Shown: positions 9,480 through 19,455, counted from the stretch's first letter. The stretch is 64,000 nt of DNA from an uncultured Eubacteriales bacterium (GCA_900544545.1 UQVY01000004.1:72417-136416), one strand, 5' to 3'. Program-made: numbers and translations. The notes: generated by a model not told the origin, from the sequence alone.

Positions 9480-9764
9480 CGGGTAAAGTTTGCAAGTTTC
9501 GGAACCCCGAGGCGTTAAGCTCGCGAAGATCCCTTCACCCCTGAGGTAACTCTTCCGGTTTATCGCCGGATTCTCCGTGCGAAGCGACGGCGCACATTTT
9601 TTCTTCTTTTTTGTAAATCCTGAATGTTTTTCCGGCGCATACGGAAGGAGCAGAAGGCTGCTCTCCGGTCCGAGTCCGGATCCTTCCGAGAGCCGTAAAG
9701 GCGTAAATCATTATTATTAAGGCGCAAAGCCAAAGGAGATGTTGCTATGACAGATTTATCCTAA
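9480..9764 (+). ncRNA. Candidate structured RNA or leader region, family not recognised
   Basis: The stretch has no long frame but many strong local pairings. There is a CGAG/CTCG hairpin near 9488-9503, a GAAGA/TCTTC helix (about 9525-9555), a TCCGG/CCGGA hairpin (about 9554-9571), and a GTGCG/CGCAC hairpin followed by a T-rich tract (about 9577-9612) that looks like a weak terminator. A three-way junction follows at about 9641-9689, closed by CGGAAGGA/TCCTTCCG. A short GGC/GCC hairpin lies directly before the AAAGGAG site at 9733-9739. The layout suggests a cis-regulatory leader, but I could not match it to a known riboswitch class. The downstream ORF has only five codons. Confidence 0.4.
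9747..9764 (+). CDS. Five-codon mini-ORF with an ideal ribosome binding site
   Basis: An ATG opens a frame of five codons (MTDLS) and then TAA. AAAGGAG lies eight bases upstream, an unusually good site for so short a frame. It could be a leader peptide, the remnant of a gene deleted behind its regulatory leader, or chance. Nothing shows that it is expressed. Confidence 0.3.
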   Translation: MTDLS

Positions 9765-9793
9765 AAATTTTTCAACTATTTTCGCAAAATATC

Positions 9794-9821
9794 TTGACAT
9801 TTTCAAATCCCGTATTATTGT
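9794..9821 (+). promoter_or_regulatory. Candidate promoter of the class A PBP gene
   Basis: TTGACA (9794-9799) and TATTGT (9816-9821) are separated by 16 bases, and the -10 lies in the second copy of the direct repeat. An isolated TATAAT at 9879-9884 just before the gene has no good -35. Confidence 0.55.
9805..9820 (+). repeat. 16-bp direct repeat, copy 2
   Basis: Identical to 9408-9423. See copy 1 for the context. Confidence 0.85.
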
Positions 9822-9912
9822 ACCGTCCGTTGCGGGCGAAATTCTTTTTGTAAATCTCGGGACGGCATTTTCTTCCTATATAATCGTGATAAACGCGCAT
9901 ACTAAAACGGCT

Positions 9913-12204
9913 ATGAAAAACACGAAAAAATCCAGAACGCTCCCGATTATCGCTCTATCCGTCGCCGCAGTATTTATTCTTGCGGTTACGGCTCTTATAT
10001 ACGTCGTCCTGTTTTCTCCGGAAGCCGTGGAATTCGATCCTCAAAAACTTATAAGCGTAAACGGGGGTTTCGGAGTCTATGACGTAAACGGAAAACCTAT
10101 ACCAGAAAGCATTCCTATACGCTCCGCAAGGAAAACTTCTCTTCAAAGTCTGCCCGAATACGTAAAAAACGCGTTTATTGCCGTCGAGGACAAAAGATTT
10201 TACCGACACGACGGCGTGGACCCCGTACGGATAGTCGGCGCGATAAAAAACAATATCTTTTCCGGACGATTCAAGGAAGGCGCGTCCACCATTACGCAGC
10301 AGCTCGTCAAAAACGTTTATCTTTCCGGGAAAAAGAACTTTTCCCGAAAAATCAACGAAATCCGTCTTGCCCGTGAGGTCGAAAAACATTATTCCAAGGA
10401 CGAAATACTCGAAATCTATCTCAATACCATCTATTTCGGAAGCAACGCCTACGGAATCGAAGCCGCGGCTCAGACTTACTTCGACAAAAGCGCACGCAAT
10501 CTTACCGTTCCGGAAGCGGCTGCTCTCGCCGGAATGATAAAGGCTCCTACGGCATATTCGCCGGCAAACGATCCCGAAAAATGCGAAAAAAGGCGAAACA
10601 TCGTCCTTTCTCTTATGAGAGATCAGAACTATATTACCGAAGAAGAATACGTTGCGGCTAAAAATTCGCATATAGACCTTCTTTTAATCAATCGTAACAG
10701 AAGTTTTTACAAAAGATATATGCACGGAGCCGTTCAGGAAGCCTGCGAAATCCTCGGAATAACCGAAAAGCAACTGGGTGAAAGCAGACTTATGATTTAT
10801 ACCTATTACGACGAAAAAGCGCAGAAGGTTCTTCAAAACGCGGTCGAGGAAAGCGATATTAAAACTTCGGACGGAAAACCCGCGCAGACCTGCGGAATGA
10901 TTCTCGACAACAAAACCTTTGGAATAACGGCTTTTTCGGGCTTCGGAAGGAATAATTTCTATCTTATGAAGAGGAACGCAGGCTCGTGTGTGAAACCACT
11001 CGCGGTTTACGCACCAGCTCTCAACGAAAGACTGATAACTCCCGCGACGCCAATAAACGACGTACGCAGAACTTTCGGGAATTACAGTCCGAGAAATTAC
11101 GGGAACAAGTACTACGGTCGCGTTACGATTCGTGAAGCCGTAACCCGCTCGCTCAACAGCCCAGCTGTTTTTCTTATGAATCAGCTGACTCCTTCTCTTT
11201 CGAGAAAATATCTTTCGGATTTCGGAATAAAAACCGACAAAAAAGACGAAAATCTCTCGCTTGCTCTCGGAAGTTTTACCTACGGAATAACTCTCAAAGA
11301 GCTTACCGAAGCTTATGCGACTCTGGCAAACGGCGGAAAACACTCGAAAGCCGCTTTTATCCGCAAAATAACCGATGAAAACGGGAATATTCTTTACGTC
11401 CGGAAGCCCGTGTCAAATCGCGCTATCGACGAAGATTCGGCTTTTCTCATTACGGATATGCTGATATCCGTCGCGAAAAAAGGAACGGCAAAAACGTTAT
11501 GCGGACTGGATTTTCAGATTGCGGCGAAAACAGGTACGGTCGGAGCTTCGGATTCGGACGAAAATACAGACGCTCTTATTGCGGCGTATACTACCCGAAA
11601 TACGCTGACGGTATGGACGGGCGGATACTCGGGAGACCCTCTGCCCTCTTCGGTTACGGGAGGAAGCGCGCCCGCAAATATTATGAAAAACATTCTCGAA
11701 AGGCTCTATCAGAAGGATTCTCTTCCCGAAAACTTCGTTAAACCCGATTCCGTAACTAAACTGAAAGTCGTCATAGACTCTGATAAGGAAGGCGAAAATC
11801 CCGTTATTGCTTCCGAAAACGACGCAAACGCTTTTGTCGAGTACTTTTCGCTTAAAAATCTTCCCAAAGAAAAAACAGAGATTTATTCTCCGCAAATCGA
11901 CGACTTTTCCGTCGGAATAGTCGAAGGTTATCCGTCGATAACGGTTTCAGGGAATGCGCAGATATTTGAAATCCACAGGATAAAAAACGGACGGGACGTA
12001 GTTATCGCAAAATTATGCGGAAACGAAGCCGTATTCAGCGATTATGACACCGAAAAAGGGAAAACCTACGTTTACTACGCAATTCCGATTTGCGGAGACC
12101 GAAAAGGAAAAGCTTCCGAAAAAGTAGAAGTAACCCTCCCTTCGGCGCAAAACGAACCTGACGAACCGCCCGACGAAAAATGGTGGGAATGGACGGGACT
12201 GTAA
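9913..12204 (+). CDS. Class A penicillin-binding protein (glycosyltransferase plus transpeptidase)
   Basis: This bifunctional peptidoglycan synthase polymerises glycan strands and crosslinks them outside the membrane. A short basic N-terminus and one transmembrane helix (about residues 9-34) precede the GT51 domain, which has EDKRFYRHDGVD (Glu92) and GASTITQQLVKN. The transpeptidase domain has SCVK (Ser358), SLN (Ser413) and KTG (Lys539). A fibronectin-III-like segment and an acidic, proline-containing tail end in WWEW. The start is uncertain: the ATG used here and a GTG 27 bases upstream both lack a good ribosome binding site. A terminator follows. Confidence 0.93.
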   Translation: MKNTKKSRTLPIIALSVAAVFILAVTALIYVVLFSPEAVEFDPQKLISVNGGFGVYDVNGKPIPESIPIRSARKTSLQSLPEYVKNAFIAVEDKRFYRHDGVDPVRIVGAIKNNIFSGRFKEGASTITQQLVKNVYLSGKKNFSRKINEIRLAREVEKHYSKDEILEIYLNTIYFGSNAYGIEAAAQTYFDKSARNLTVPEAAALAGMIKAPTAYSPANDPEKCEKRRNIVLSLMRDQNYITEEEYVAAKNSHIDLLLINRNRSFYKRYMHGAVQEACEILGITEKQLGESRLMIYTYYDEKAQKVLQNAVEESDIKTSDGKPAQTCGMILDNKTFGITAFSGFGRNNFYLMKRNAGSCVKPLAVYAPALNERLITPATPINDVRRTFGNYSPRNYGNKYYGRVTIREAVTRSLNSPAVFLMNQLTPSLSRKYLSDFGIKTDKKDENLSLALGSFTYGITLKELTEAYATLANGGKHSKAAFIRKITDENGNILYVRKPVSNRAIDEDSAFLITDMLISVAKKGTAKTLCGLDFQIAAKTGTVGASDSDENTDALIAAYTTRNTLTVWTGGYSGDPLPSSVTGGSAPANIMKNILERLYQKDSLPENFVKPDSVTKLKVVIDSDKEGENPVIASENDANAFVEYFSLKNLPKEKTEIYSPQIDDFSVGIVEGYPSITVSGNAQIFEIHRIKNGRDVVIAKLCGNEAVFSDYDTEKGKTYVYYAIPICGDRKGKASEKVEVTLPSAQNEPDEPPDEKWWEWTGL

Positions 12205-12207
12205 ACG

Positions 12208-12240
12208 AAAAGCCCTCGGAATAACGGCCGAAGGCTTTTT
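12208..12240. terminator. Bidirectional terminator between the PBP gene and thiI
   Basis: A 12-bp stem with one mismatch (arms 12208-12219 and 12228-12239) has T-rich sequence on both sides, so it can end both convergent transcripts. Confidence 0.8.
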
Positions 12241-12287
12241 ACCGCAAAGCGACTACGTATATTCCGTATTCTCGCTTTAACTGGAAC

Positions 12288-13487
12288 TCAATGATTGCGG
12301 GTATCGAACGTTTCGAGAGAGTTAACGGCTTCTTCTACGAGCGCGTCTACGTCGAGAGCCTGTTCGTAAAATTCGACTTTGGAAAGCCGCGGCTTGGTAA
12401 CGGGATTTTTCGGAAGAAAAACCGTACAGCAGTCTTCAAACGGCTGAATGGAGGTTTCGAACGTTCCGATTCTTCGGGCAACGTCGATTATTTCGTTTTT
12501 ATCGAAAGCTATAAGCGGACGAAGTACGGGGAGAGTCGATACGGCGTTCGTTACGGTTATGCTTTCGACTGTCTGACTTGCGACCTGACCGAGACTTTCG
12601 CCCGTAATAATCGCCTGAAGTCCTTCTTTTTCGGCGATTTTATTGGCTATTCTCATCATAAACCTACGGAGAATCGTTATCATCATTTCTTCGGGACACT
12701 TTTCGTGAATCTGATTCTGAATTTCCGTAACCGAAACTACGTCCACGCACATATGAAGCGTATACTTATTGACTATTCTCGCAAGCTCGAGAACTTTCTC
12801 TTTTGCTCTCAGGCTCGTATACGGATAGCTGTGAAAATGAATTGCTCTGAGATTCATTCCTCGTTTAGCCATCATATAAGCGGCTACGGGACTGTCTATG
12901 CCTCCGGAAAGAAGCAGAAGTCCTTTTCCGCCCGTACCTACGGGCATTCCGTTGACGGCGTGAATTACGTCCGAATAAAGAAGCGTATTACCGGTTTCCC
13001 TTATATCGATATAAAACACCTTTTCGGGATGATAAAGGTTTACTTTCATTTTGTGATTATAACGGAGAAGTCTGCCGCCCGCCTCCGCCGTTATTTCGGG
13101 AGATTTATAAGGGAATCGTTTATCCGCGCGGTTGCATTCGACCTTGAAAGTAAAGCTTCCTTCGGGACACATATCGATTAAGCTCTCGCAAATACGGTCA
13201 ACCGCTTCGTTTGCGTCTGTGATTCCGGAACCGTAGGTTTTGATTTCTCTGCCGCAGCTTAAAGAATTGACGCCGAAAACGCATTTCACTGCCTCCGCGA
13301 CCTTGTTTTCTTCGGCTTCGTCGTAACCTTTGACGAGATATCTTCCCGAAGTCTTGACCACGTGCGCTCCGAAGCGTTTTACAGCCGCTCTGAGATTATC
13401 GAGAAGAGCGTTTTCAAAAAAGCTTCTGTTATTTCCTTTAAGGTGAATTTCCGAGTATCTTACGATAATAACGTTGTTATATTCCAT
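12288..13487 (-). CDS. thiI: tRNA 4-thiouridine synthetase ThiI
   Basis: ThiI adenylates U8 of tRNA and transfers sulfur to make s4U; it also provides sulfur for the thiamine thiazole. The 399-residue product has an N-terminal ferredoxin-like/THUMP region (about 1-165) and a PP-loop ATPase motif LSGGIDSPVA near residue 195. It ends without the rhodanese domain of the E. coli enzyme, the usual short Firmicutes form. Such forms take sulfur directly from a dedicated cysteine desulfurase, and one is encoded 52 bases upstream. AAGGA lies seven bases before the ATG. Confidence 0.95.
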   Translation of the reverse strand: MEYNNVIIVRYSEIHLKGNNRSFFENALLDNLRAAVKRFGAHVVKTSGRYLVKGYDEAEENKVAEAVKCVFGVNSLSCGREIKTYGSGITDANEAVDRICESLIDMCPEGSFTFKVECNRADKRFPYKSPEITAEAGGRLLRYNHKMKVNLYHPEKVFYIDIRETGNTLLYSDVIHAVNGMPVGTGGKGLLLLSGGIDSPVAAYMMAKRGMNLRAIHFHSYPYTSLRAKEKVLELARIVNKYTLHMCVDVVSVTEIQNQIHEKCPEEMMITILRRFMMRIANKIAEKEGLQAIITGESLGQVASQTVESITVTNAVSTLPVLRPLIAFDKNEIIDVARRIGTFETSIQPFEDCCTVFLPKNPVTKPRLSKVEFYEQALDVDALVEEAVNSLETFDTRNH

Positions 13488-13539
13488 TTATAAATCCTTC
13501 GTATTTATTGTTTTTCTTTTTGTTTATAGCGTAGCGGAC

Positions 13540-14676
13540 TTATTTCTTTCCGCGGAAGGTCATAAGACTCCGTTTCAGAGCTTCGGCAAGAGCCTCGACC
13601 GAAGCCTCCGTATTGTATTTTGAAAAAGATATACGGACAAGTCCTTCGTGGTAACATTTCGGAAGCCCTATCGCCTGCGCGATACGGTTGGTTCTGTGTT
13701 TAGAACTGCAGGCCGATCCCGTTCCGACTATAAAGCCTTCGTCTTCGGTCATATGCATTATTACTTCCGTCTTTATATCCTTGAAAAACAGCGACAAAAC
13801 GTTAGCCGCGCCGTTTTCGCACGGAATCAGAAGGTCGTCGAAAACCGAAAGCTTATCGAGAATTATCCGTCTGAAGCCTTCGTAGTTTTCCGCATTGGAA
13901 CGTATACGCTCCTTCATATCCGAAACAGCCTCGGCAAAGGCGATTATTCCCGCAACGTTCTCCGTTCCTCCGCGAAGCCCTCTTTCCTGCCCTCCTCCGA
14001 AAACCAAAGGACGAACGTTAACTCCTTTTTTAACCCACAACGCGCCTACTCCTTTCGGAGCGTGAATCTTATGCGCGCTTATCGAATACATATCTACGCC
14101 CGAATCCTCGACGTTTACGGGCAATTTCATAAAAGCCTGCACTCCGTCCGACATAACGAGAGCCTTCGGATTGATTGCTTTGACGGCTTTTACCGCGGCT
14201 TTAATATCGGTTATAGCACCCGTTTCGTTATTGACGTGCATAAGAGACACAAGCTGCGTTTTTTCGTCCACTACCTCGCAAAGCCTACGAACGTTTACGC
14301 TTCCGTCCGGATTTAAAGGCGCGTATCTGACGTCCTCTCCGCTGTCGGCAAGGCTTTTCAGCGTATTATAAACCGCAGGATGTTCCGCAAGGGAAGAAAC
14401 GACGTTTCCCCTTCCTCGCTTAAAAGTGCCGAAAATCGCGGTATTGTCGGCTTCGGAGCCGGACGCCGTAAAGATAAGATTTCCGTTTTCTCCGCCCAAT
14501 GCTGAAAGAATAGTCTTACGAGCTTCTTCGAGCCTGAAAAAAACGTTTGTCGAACACTTGCTGAGAGAGGACGGATTGAAATACTCTTCGGTTAAAAACC
14601 TGCTTGTAAGACCGATATAAGCGGGATCGGTTTTCGTAGTTGCGCAGTTATCGAAATAATTCTCGTCTTTAATCAT
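13540..14676 (-). CDS. NifS/IscS-type cysteine desulfurase (probable ThiI partner)
   Basis: This PLP enzyme removes sulfur from cysteine as an enzyme-bound persulfide. The cofactor lysine is Lys203 in SAHKIHAPKG, and the persulfide cysteine is Cys323 in GTGSACSSK. At 378 residues it matches the short NifZ-like group found beside thiI in Firmicutes. Its start overlaps the end of mutS2 by eight bases and thiI follows, so it most likely supplies sulfur for tRNA thiolation. A general Fe-S role is less likely because no iscU/sufU is nearby. Confidence 0.92.
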   Translation of the reverse strand: MIKDENYFDNCATTKTDPAYIGLTSRFLTEEYFNPSSLSKCSTNVFFRLEEARKTILSALGGENGNLIFTASGSEADNTAIFGTFKRGRGNVVSSLAEHPAVYNTLKSLADSGEDVRYAPLNPDGSVNVRRLCEVVDEKTQLVSLMHVNNETGAITDIKAAVKAVKAINPKALVMSDGVQAFMKLPVNVEDSGVDMYSISAHKIHAPKGVGALWVKKGVNVRPLVFGGGQERGLRGGTENVAGIIAFAEAVSDMKERIRSNAENYEGFRRIILDKLSVFDDLLIPCENGAANVLSLFFKDIKTEVIMHMTEDEGFIVGTGSACSSKHRTNRIAQAIGLPKCYHEGLVRISFSKYNTEASVEALAEALKRSLMTFRGKK

Positions 14677-17056
14677 TTTTTAATGTCAGGATGGTTACAC
14701 CGCTTTCGCCTTCGCCGTACCTTCCCAAGCGAAACTCCTTGATTCTTTTATCGGTTTTGAAATACTTATGAAGACCTGCTCTTAAAGCCCCCGTACCCAT
14801 CCCGTGAATTATACGAAGCTCGTGAAGCCCCGACCGCATAGCCATATCTATGAACGGATCGATTTCCATAATCGCCTCGTCCACGTTTTTTCCGAGAAGG
14901 TTGATTTCGTTGGACATAGACGCGTCGGAAAGTTTAATTTTGGATTCTTTGTTTACTCGTTTCTTCTCTGGAGTAAAGTCTGCGCAATCGAAAACGTCGT
15001 CTGCGGATACGGTAGTGTTCATTTTACCGACTCTTACCGAAACCTTTTTCGCTTTAACGTCGACCGCCGTAACCGTTCCCCGACTCTGAAGCTTACCTAC
15101 GAAAACCGTATCGCCCGCAGAAAGTCCGGTTATATCCGCCTTTTCGCCGTAAACGATATCGTCGCCCGTCTCGTCTTTTTCTATATCGTATTTAAGATCT
15201 CCGATTTTCCTTGCGAGAGTACGGGCTTTGAAAATCTCTTTTTCCTCGACTGCCGCGGCTTTATTCCGTATACCCTTGATTTCGTCGAGAAGCTCTTTTG
15301 CTTCCTCCTGTGCGCGCGAAACGATAAGCTTGGCTTCGACTTTGGAGTTATAAAGTAGTTTTTCTCTTTCTGCTTTTAAAAGCTCGTTCTTGTTCTTTGC
15401 CTTCTGAAGCTCAGCCTGAAGCTCCGATTTAGTCGCTTCTATCTCCCGACTGCTTTCTTCGTACTGCTGACGAAGAGTTTCCGCACGCCTTAAAACGTTC
15501 TCGAAACTTGCTTTTTCCGCGCCTACTCTGTTTCTCGCCGAAGCTATGACGCTTTCGTCAAGTCCGAGTCTTTTGGCTATTTCTATGGCGTTGCTGCTTC
15601 CCGGTATTCCTATGACGAGCCTGTAAGTCGGCGCAAAAGTCTGCGGATCGAATTCCATCGAAGCATTCTCTATCCCCGAGGTTATGAGAGCGTATTCCTT
15701 AAGGTCGGAATAATGCGTCGTAATCACGGCGTAAGTTCCGGAATTACGGATATACTCGGTTATCGCAAGAGCAAGAGCGGCTCCTTCGTTGGGTTCGGTA
15801 CCGGCTCCTACTTCGTCGATAAGTACGAGAGTATTCTTATTCAGTCTCGGAAGAATGGAAGATATGTTCTTTATGTGTCCCGAAAAGGTAGAAAGATTCT
15901 GCTCGATACTCTGCTCGTCGCCTATGTCACAGAAAACGTTTTCGTAAATACCTATAACGCTTTCTTCGTAGCACGGAAGCATAAGTCCGCACGCCGCCAT
16001 AAGCGAAAACAAGCCTACGGTTTTCAAAGACACGGTTTTTCCGCCCGTATTAGGACCGGTAACGAGAAGAACCTTATAATCTCCTCCGAGTCTTACCGAA
16101 ACGGGAACGACTTTCGATCTGTCTATGAGCGGATGACGGGCGCGGATAAGATTGACCGAGCCGTCTTTACTGACCGTCGGACGAACGGACTTGGTATCCG
16201 ACGCAAATCTCGCCTTCGCGAAAATACAGTCGAGTTCCGCGAGAACGGATTCGTTTTTCACCAAATCTTCTGCGAAAATCGATATCCGCTTGGTAAAATC
16301 ACGAAGAATGTTGTCTATTTCCTTGGCTTCTTCTATCGAAAGCTCTTTTATCTTATTGTTAAGATTGACTATAACGGTAGGTTCGATGAAATAGGTCGCT
16401 CCCGATGCCGACTGATCGTGAATAAGCCCGCCGACCATTGACTTATACTCGGCTTTCACGGGAATAACGTATCTGTCGGATCTCATCGTAATAATCGCGT
16501 CCTGAAGATATTTGGACATTGCCGAAGAATGAACGAAGGCGTTGAGCTTGTTTTTAACTTCATCGTTGGCTTTTCTTATCGCCGTTCTGATTCTGTAAAG
16601 CTCGTCGGAAGCTCTGTCGTTAAGCTCGTCCTCGCTGATAATCGCAAAATCCAGTTCTTCCTCGAGATTCTTGTTGGTATAAAGCTCGGCTGCCTGTCTC
16701 AGAAGATAAACAAGCTTCTCGTCCGTTACGGAAGCCATCGAACTTCTGACTTCGCGGGAGGTTCTGAGCATCCGCCTTACGCAAAGAAGTTCTTTAAGAG
16801 AAAGAGTAGAAAGAATCCTCGCTTTATCGGCGCATTCTCTGACCGTATCGAATCCGAAAGACGGATATACATTGTAATAATTGATAAGACGCATAGCTTC
16901 GTCGGTCTGCGTTAAAAGAAACTCGACTCTTTCGCGGTCGGAAGAAGGTTCAAGACTCGTGAGAAGCTCCTTTGCGGAAAGGCTTTGCGCATACTCCGCC
17001 GCCATTTTCAAAACCGTGCGAAGCTCGAGTTTTTTAATTGAATTTTCGTTAATCAT
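14669..17056 (-). CDS. mutS2: Endonuclease MutS2 (ribosome rescue / anti-recombination ATPase)
   Basis: MutS2 is a MutS-family ATPase without the mismatch-recognition domain. It was first linked to suppression of recombination and, in Bacillus, later to splitting collided ribosomes. The 795-residue chain has the core and clamp regions (about 1-310), Walker A GPNTGGKT (334-341) and the DEVGAGTEPNEG Walker B/signature region. A long charged coiled coil follows (about 515-600), and the C-terminal Smr nuclease domain contains HELRIIHGMGTGALR. Full length, no visible defect. It is the fourth gene of the pheS operon. Confidence 0.95.
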   Translation of the reverse strand: MINENSIKKLELRTVLKMAAEYAQSLSAKELLTSLEPSSDRERVEFLLTQTDEAMRLINYYNVYPSFGFDTVRECADKARILSTLSLKELLCVRRMLRTSREVRSSMASVTDEKLVYLLRQAAELYTNKNLEEELDFAIISEDELNDRASDELYRIRTAIRKANDEVKNKLNAFVHSSAMSKYLQDAIITMRSDRYVIPVKAEYKSMVGGLIHDQSASGATYFIEPTVIVNLNNKIKELSIEEAKEIDNILRDFTKRISIFAEDLVKNESVLAELDCIFAKARFASDTKSVRPTVSKDGSVNLIRARHPLIDRSKVVPVSVRLGGDYKVLLVTGPNTGGKTVSLKTVGLFSLMAACGLMLPCYEESVIGIYENVFCDIGDEQSIEQNLSTFSGHIKNISSILPRLNKNTLVLIDEVGAGTEPNEGAALALAITEYIRNSGTYAVITTHYSDLKEYALITSGIENASMEFDPQTFAPTYRLVIGIPGSSNAIEIAKRLGLDESVIASARNRVGAEKASFENVLRRAETLRQQYEESSREIEATKSELQAELQKAKNKNELLKAEREKLLYNSKVEAKLIVSRAQEEAKELLDEIKGIRNKAAAVEEKEIFKARTLARKIGDLKYDIEKDETGDDIVYGEKADITGLSAGDTVFVGKLQSRGTVTAVDVKAKKVSVRVGKMNTTVSADDVFDCADFTPEKKRVNKESKIKLSDASMSNEINLLGKNVDEAIMEIDPFIDMAMRSGLHELRIIHGMGTGALRAGLHKYFKTDKRIKEFRLGRYGEGESGVTILTLKND

Positions 17057-17079
17057 AATAGCGTTCGTTTTGCGGAATG

Positions 17080-19455
17080 TTACTTAACTCCTTTGAAAAG
17101 TCTTCCGCGCGTATAATTTTCGTGCCAGTTATTTCCGCAGGTCAAATCCATCAGATATTTCCCTTCGATATGAGTTTCGTCGCCGTAGTTCAGAAGCCCC
17201 GGATTTACAACCCTGAAATAACAATCGGCTATTTTCTGTCTTCTTATCGTAAAACGGTTGCCCAATTCGTCTGTATAAACCAGCCGTCCGCCCTTTTCGC
17301 GGAAACGACATTCCGAGCAGTCGGAATACCTGAAAACGGTTTTATACGGACAATGAGTAAGCGTCATATTCACGAGCGCTCCGTAGGCATAGACGAAACC
17401 GTCCACGCCGCAGTCGGAAATCTCGTTCACGCTTAATTCCTTGGAGAAAACGAAATCTTCCGCTCCGAGAGATTTCAGGTATTCGACGGCCTTTGCGTTA
17501 GCTATATTAAGTCCCGAGCCTGCGATAAAATGCAGTCCGAGTTCCCGCGCGATTTTCAGACCTCCGAGATTGTTTACGACTACTCCCTTCACGGAATAAG
17601 TTTTAATCAATTCGATTACCGCAGCTTCGTCGCGCGTCCGCATAAAATTCGGAATATCGACGTAAACGCCGCTTAATTCGGAAAAAATCCTTTCGTTCTT
17701 TGACGATAAAGAAAAATCGTCGGGTTTATAGACAAGAACGTCCGTTTGCCGATCAAAAACATCGTCAAGCTGCGAAATCTCCGAAAAAACGAGGATTCTT
17801 TTTTTTGTTTTCGTCTTTCCGTCGGACTTTTTTTTGCCGTTTATATCTTTCTCCGGAAAAACGAGATTTTCCGCAGCTTTTCGTCTAGCTGAAACTGTTT
17901 CGGAAGTCTTTTTGAGAATCTCTTCTTTGAGTCCGTCAACCGCGGCTCTTCTCATTCTGTTCAGCAACGATTTCGGAATAAAAACGGCCTCTCCCGTATC
18001 TATCGAAAGCTTCCCGCAGGTAAAAACCGTATCTCCGAGCCGCAAAAGCTGCTCTTTTACCGTCTTTTCATCTGTAGGACTCGTTTCCGACGGCTCTAAA
18101 GGATTTTCGGAATAAACCGTAAAGCTTTTTTCTCCGCTCTTTACCGTAAGTACGGCTTTTTCTCCGCAGCCGGCAGTAAAGCTCATTTCGATTTCTCTGT
18201 GCGGCTCGAAAACCGTACGGGCCTCGAGAGCTTTATCGGTTGTAATCGAAACGAAATCGCCGACAGACGGGTTGCCTTTATAGAAAAGAACGCCTTTCTT
18301 TTCGCCGTTCGAGTCGTTCAATGCCACTGCGTTTCCGACTTCGAATCCTTTTTTATCGAAAATCTTGAATCCGTCCCCTTTTACGAACGGTTGGTCGAGC
18401 GTAACCGAAATCTGACCGCCCGAAGGCTTTATCCCGTTGATTTTTCCGGCTACAACGCCCATATGCCCCTGAACGGCGACGGACATAAGCGAAGGAGAAT
18501 TTCCTTCCCAAGCGTAACCTTTCGTATAATCCCCTCGGTTAAACATCTTTTTAAGGTTGCAGAGATTGTTTTCATCCTTTGTAAAATCGGTATCGACAAG
18601 TTCTCTGTAAGTCTTACTTGCCTGAGCGACGTATTCGGGACGCCTGTTTCTTCCTTCTATTTTGAAGGTTCCCGCTCCTGCGTCGTAAAGCTCCTTCATA
18701 GTCTCTACGCTACAGAGATCCTTCATCGAAAGGAGATACCCTTTCCTGACGAATTCTCCGTCGTAAAACGCGGAATACGGCTTCCTGCACGGTTGAGCGC
18801 ACCTTCCGCGATTACCGCTGTTGCCGTCCGCCATAGAAGACATGTAGCATTGTCCGGAAACGCACACGCACATTGCGCCCTGAATAAAAACCTCGGTGTT
18901 GACTACGGACGATATGGCTTTTATATCTTCAAGTCTGCATTCGCGTGCCGCGACTACTCCGTTAAAACCGATTTCTACAGCCTGTTTCGCTCCGTTTGCA
19001 GTCGCAGTGCTTAATTGCGTGCTGGCAAAAAGCTCTGTTCCCGAAAGATTCTCCGCACAAAAACGGGCAAGACCTATATCGGTAACTATAAGCCCGTCCG
19101 CTCCGGAAAGATAAACCTTCACAGCCGTCCGACAGGCTCTCGAAAACTCCTTTTCCTTTATAAGCGTATTGAGAGTAACGTAAACCTTGACGCCGAAAAG
19201 GTGAGCGTAGCTCACCCATTCAGCCAAAGATTCCGTTGTAAAATTACCCGCCTTCATACGGGCGTTAAAGTCCTCTACGCCGAGGTAAACGGCAGTCGCT
19301 CCGTTAGCCGCTGCAGCTTTGAGAGATTCGGGCGTACCTGCCGGAGCAAGAATTACGGGCGTATCTCTTCGGATTGTCGAATTGAATTCGGCTTGCGAAT
19401 CAAAAACGGAATCGCCCATGTCAGCTTCTGAGTTTTGCGTCGAATCTGTCTTCAA
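17080..19455 (-). CDS. U32 family peptidase-like protein (TrhP/RlhA-related, DUF3656)
   Basis: U32 proteins once annotated as collagenases are now linked to RNA hydroxylation, such as 5-hydroxyuridine in tRNA. The N-terminal barrel begins PVILAPAGTPESLKAAAANG. The diagnostic cysteine region CVCVSGQCYMSS with CAQPC lies near residues 195-220, and further cysteines near the C-terminus (SDCSECRF) complete probable Fe-S ligands. At 791 residues it has the extra C-terminal region of the DUF3656-containing subgroup. The annotated ATG overlaps pheT by 35 bases; a second in-frame ATG at 19419 would remove the overlap. Its place after pheST suits a tRNA-modification role. Confidence 0.85.
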   Translation of the reverse strand: MKTDSTQNSEADMGDSVFDSQAEFNSTIRRDTPVILAPAGTPESLKAAAANGATAVYLGVEDFNARMKAGNFTTESLAEWVSYAHLFGVKVYVTLNTLIKEKEFSRACRTAVKVYLSGADGLIVTDIGLARFCAENLSGTELFASTQLSTATANGAKQAVEIGFNGVVAARECRLEDIKAISSVVNTEVFIQGAMCVCVSGQCYMSSMADGNSGNRGRCAQPCRKPYSAFYDGEFVRKGYLLSMKDLCSVETMKELYDAGAGTFKIEGRNRRPEYVAQASKTYRELVDTDFTKDENNLCNLKKMFNRGDYTKGYAWEGNSPSLMSVAVQGHMGVVAGKINGIKPSGGQISVTLDQPFVKGDGFKIFDKKGFEVGNAVALNDSNGEKKGVLFYKGNPSVGDFVSITTDKALEARTVFEPHREIEMSFTAGCGEKAVLTVKSGEKSFTVYSENPLEPSETSPTDEKTVKEQLLRLGDTVFTCGKLSIDTGEAVFIPKSLLNRMRRAAVDGLKEEILKKTSETVSARRKAAENLVFPEKDINGKKKSDGKTKTKKRILVFSEISQLDDVFDRQTDVLVYKPDDFSLSSKNERIFSELSGVYVDIPNFMRTRDEAAVIELIKTYSVKGVVVNNLGGLKIARELGLHFIAGSGLNIANAKAVEYLKSLGAEDFVFSKELSVNEISDCGVDGFVYAYGALVNMTLTHCPYKTVFRYSDCSECRFREKGGRLVYTDELGNRFTIRRQKIADCYFRVVNPGLLNYGDETHIEGKYLMDLTCGNNWHENYTRGRLFKGVK

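Noticed and set aside
9690..9764. Possible c-di-GMP-I (GEMM) riboswitch, from GCGCAAAGCC followed by CTATGACAG
   Set aside because: The two phrases resemble conserved GEMM blocks, but the P1b hairpin is absent, the spacing is too short and the closing helix does not form.
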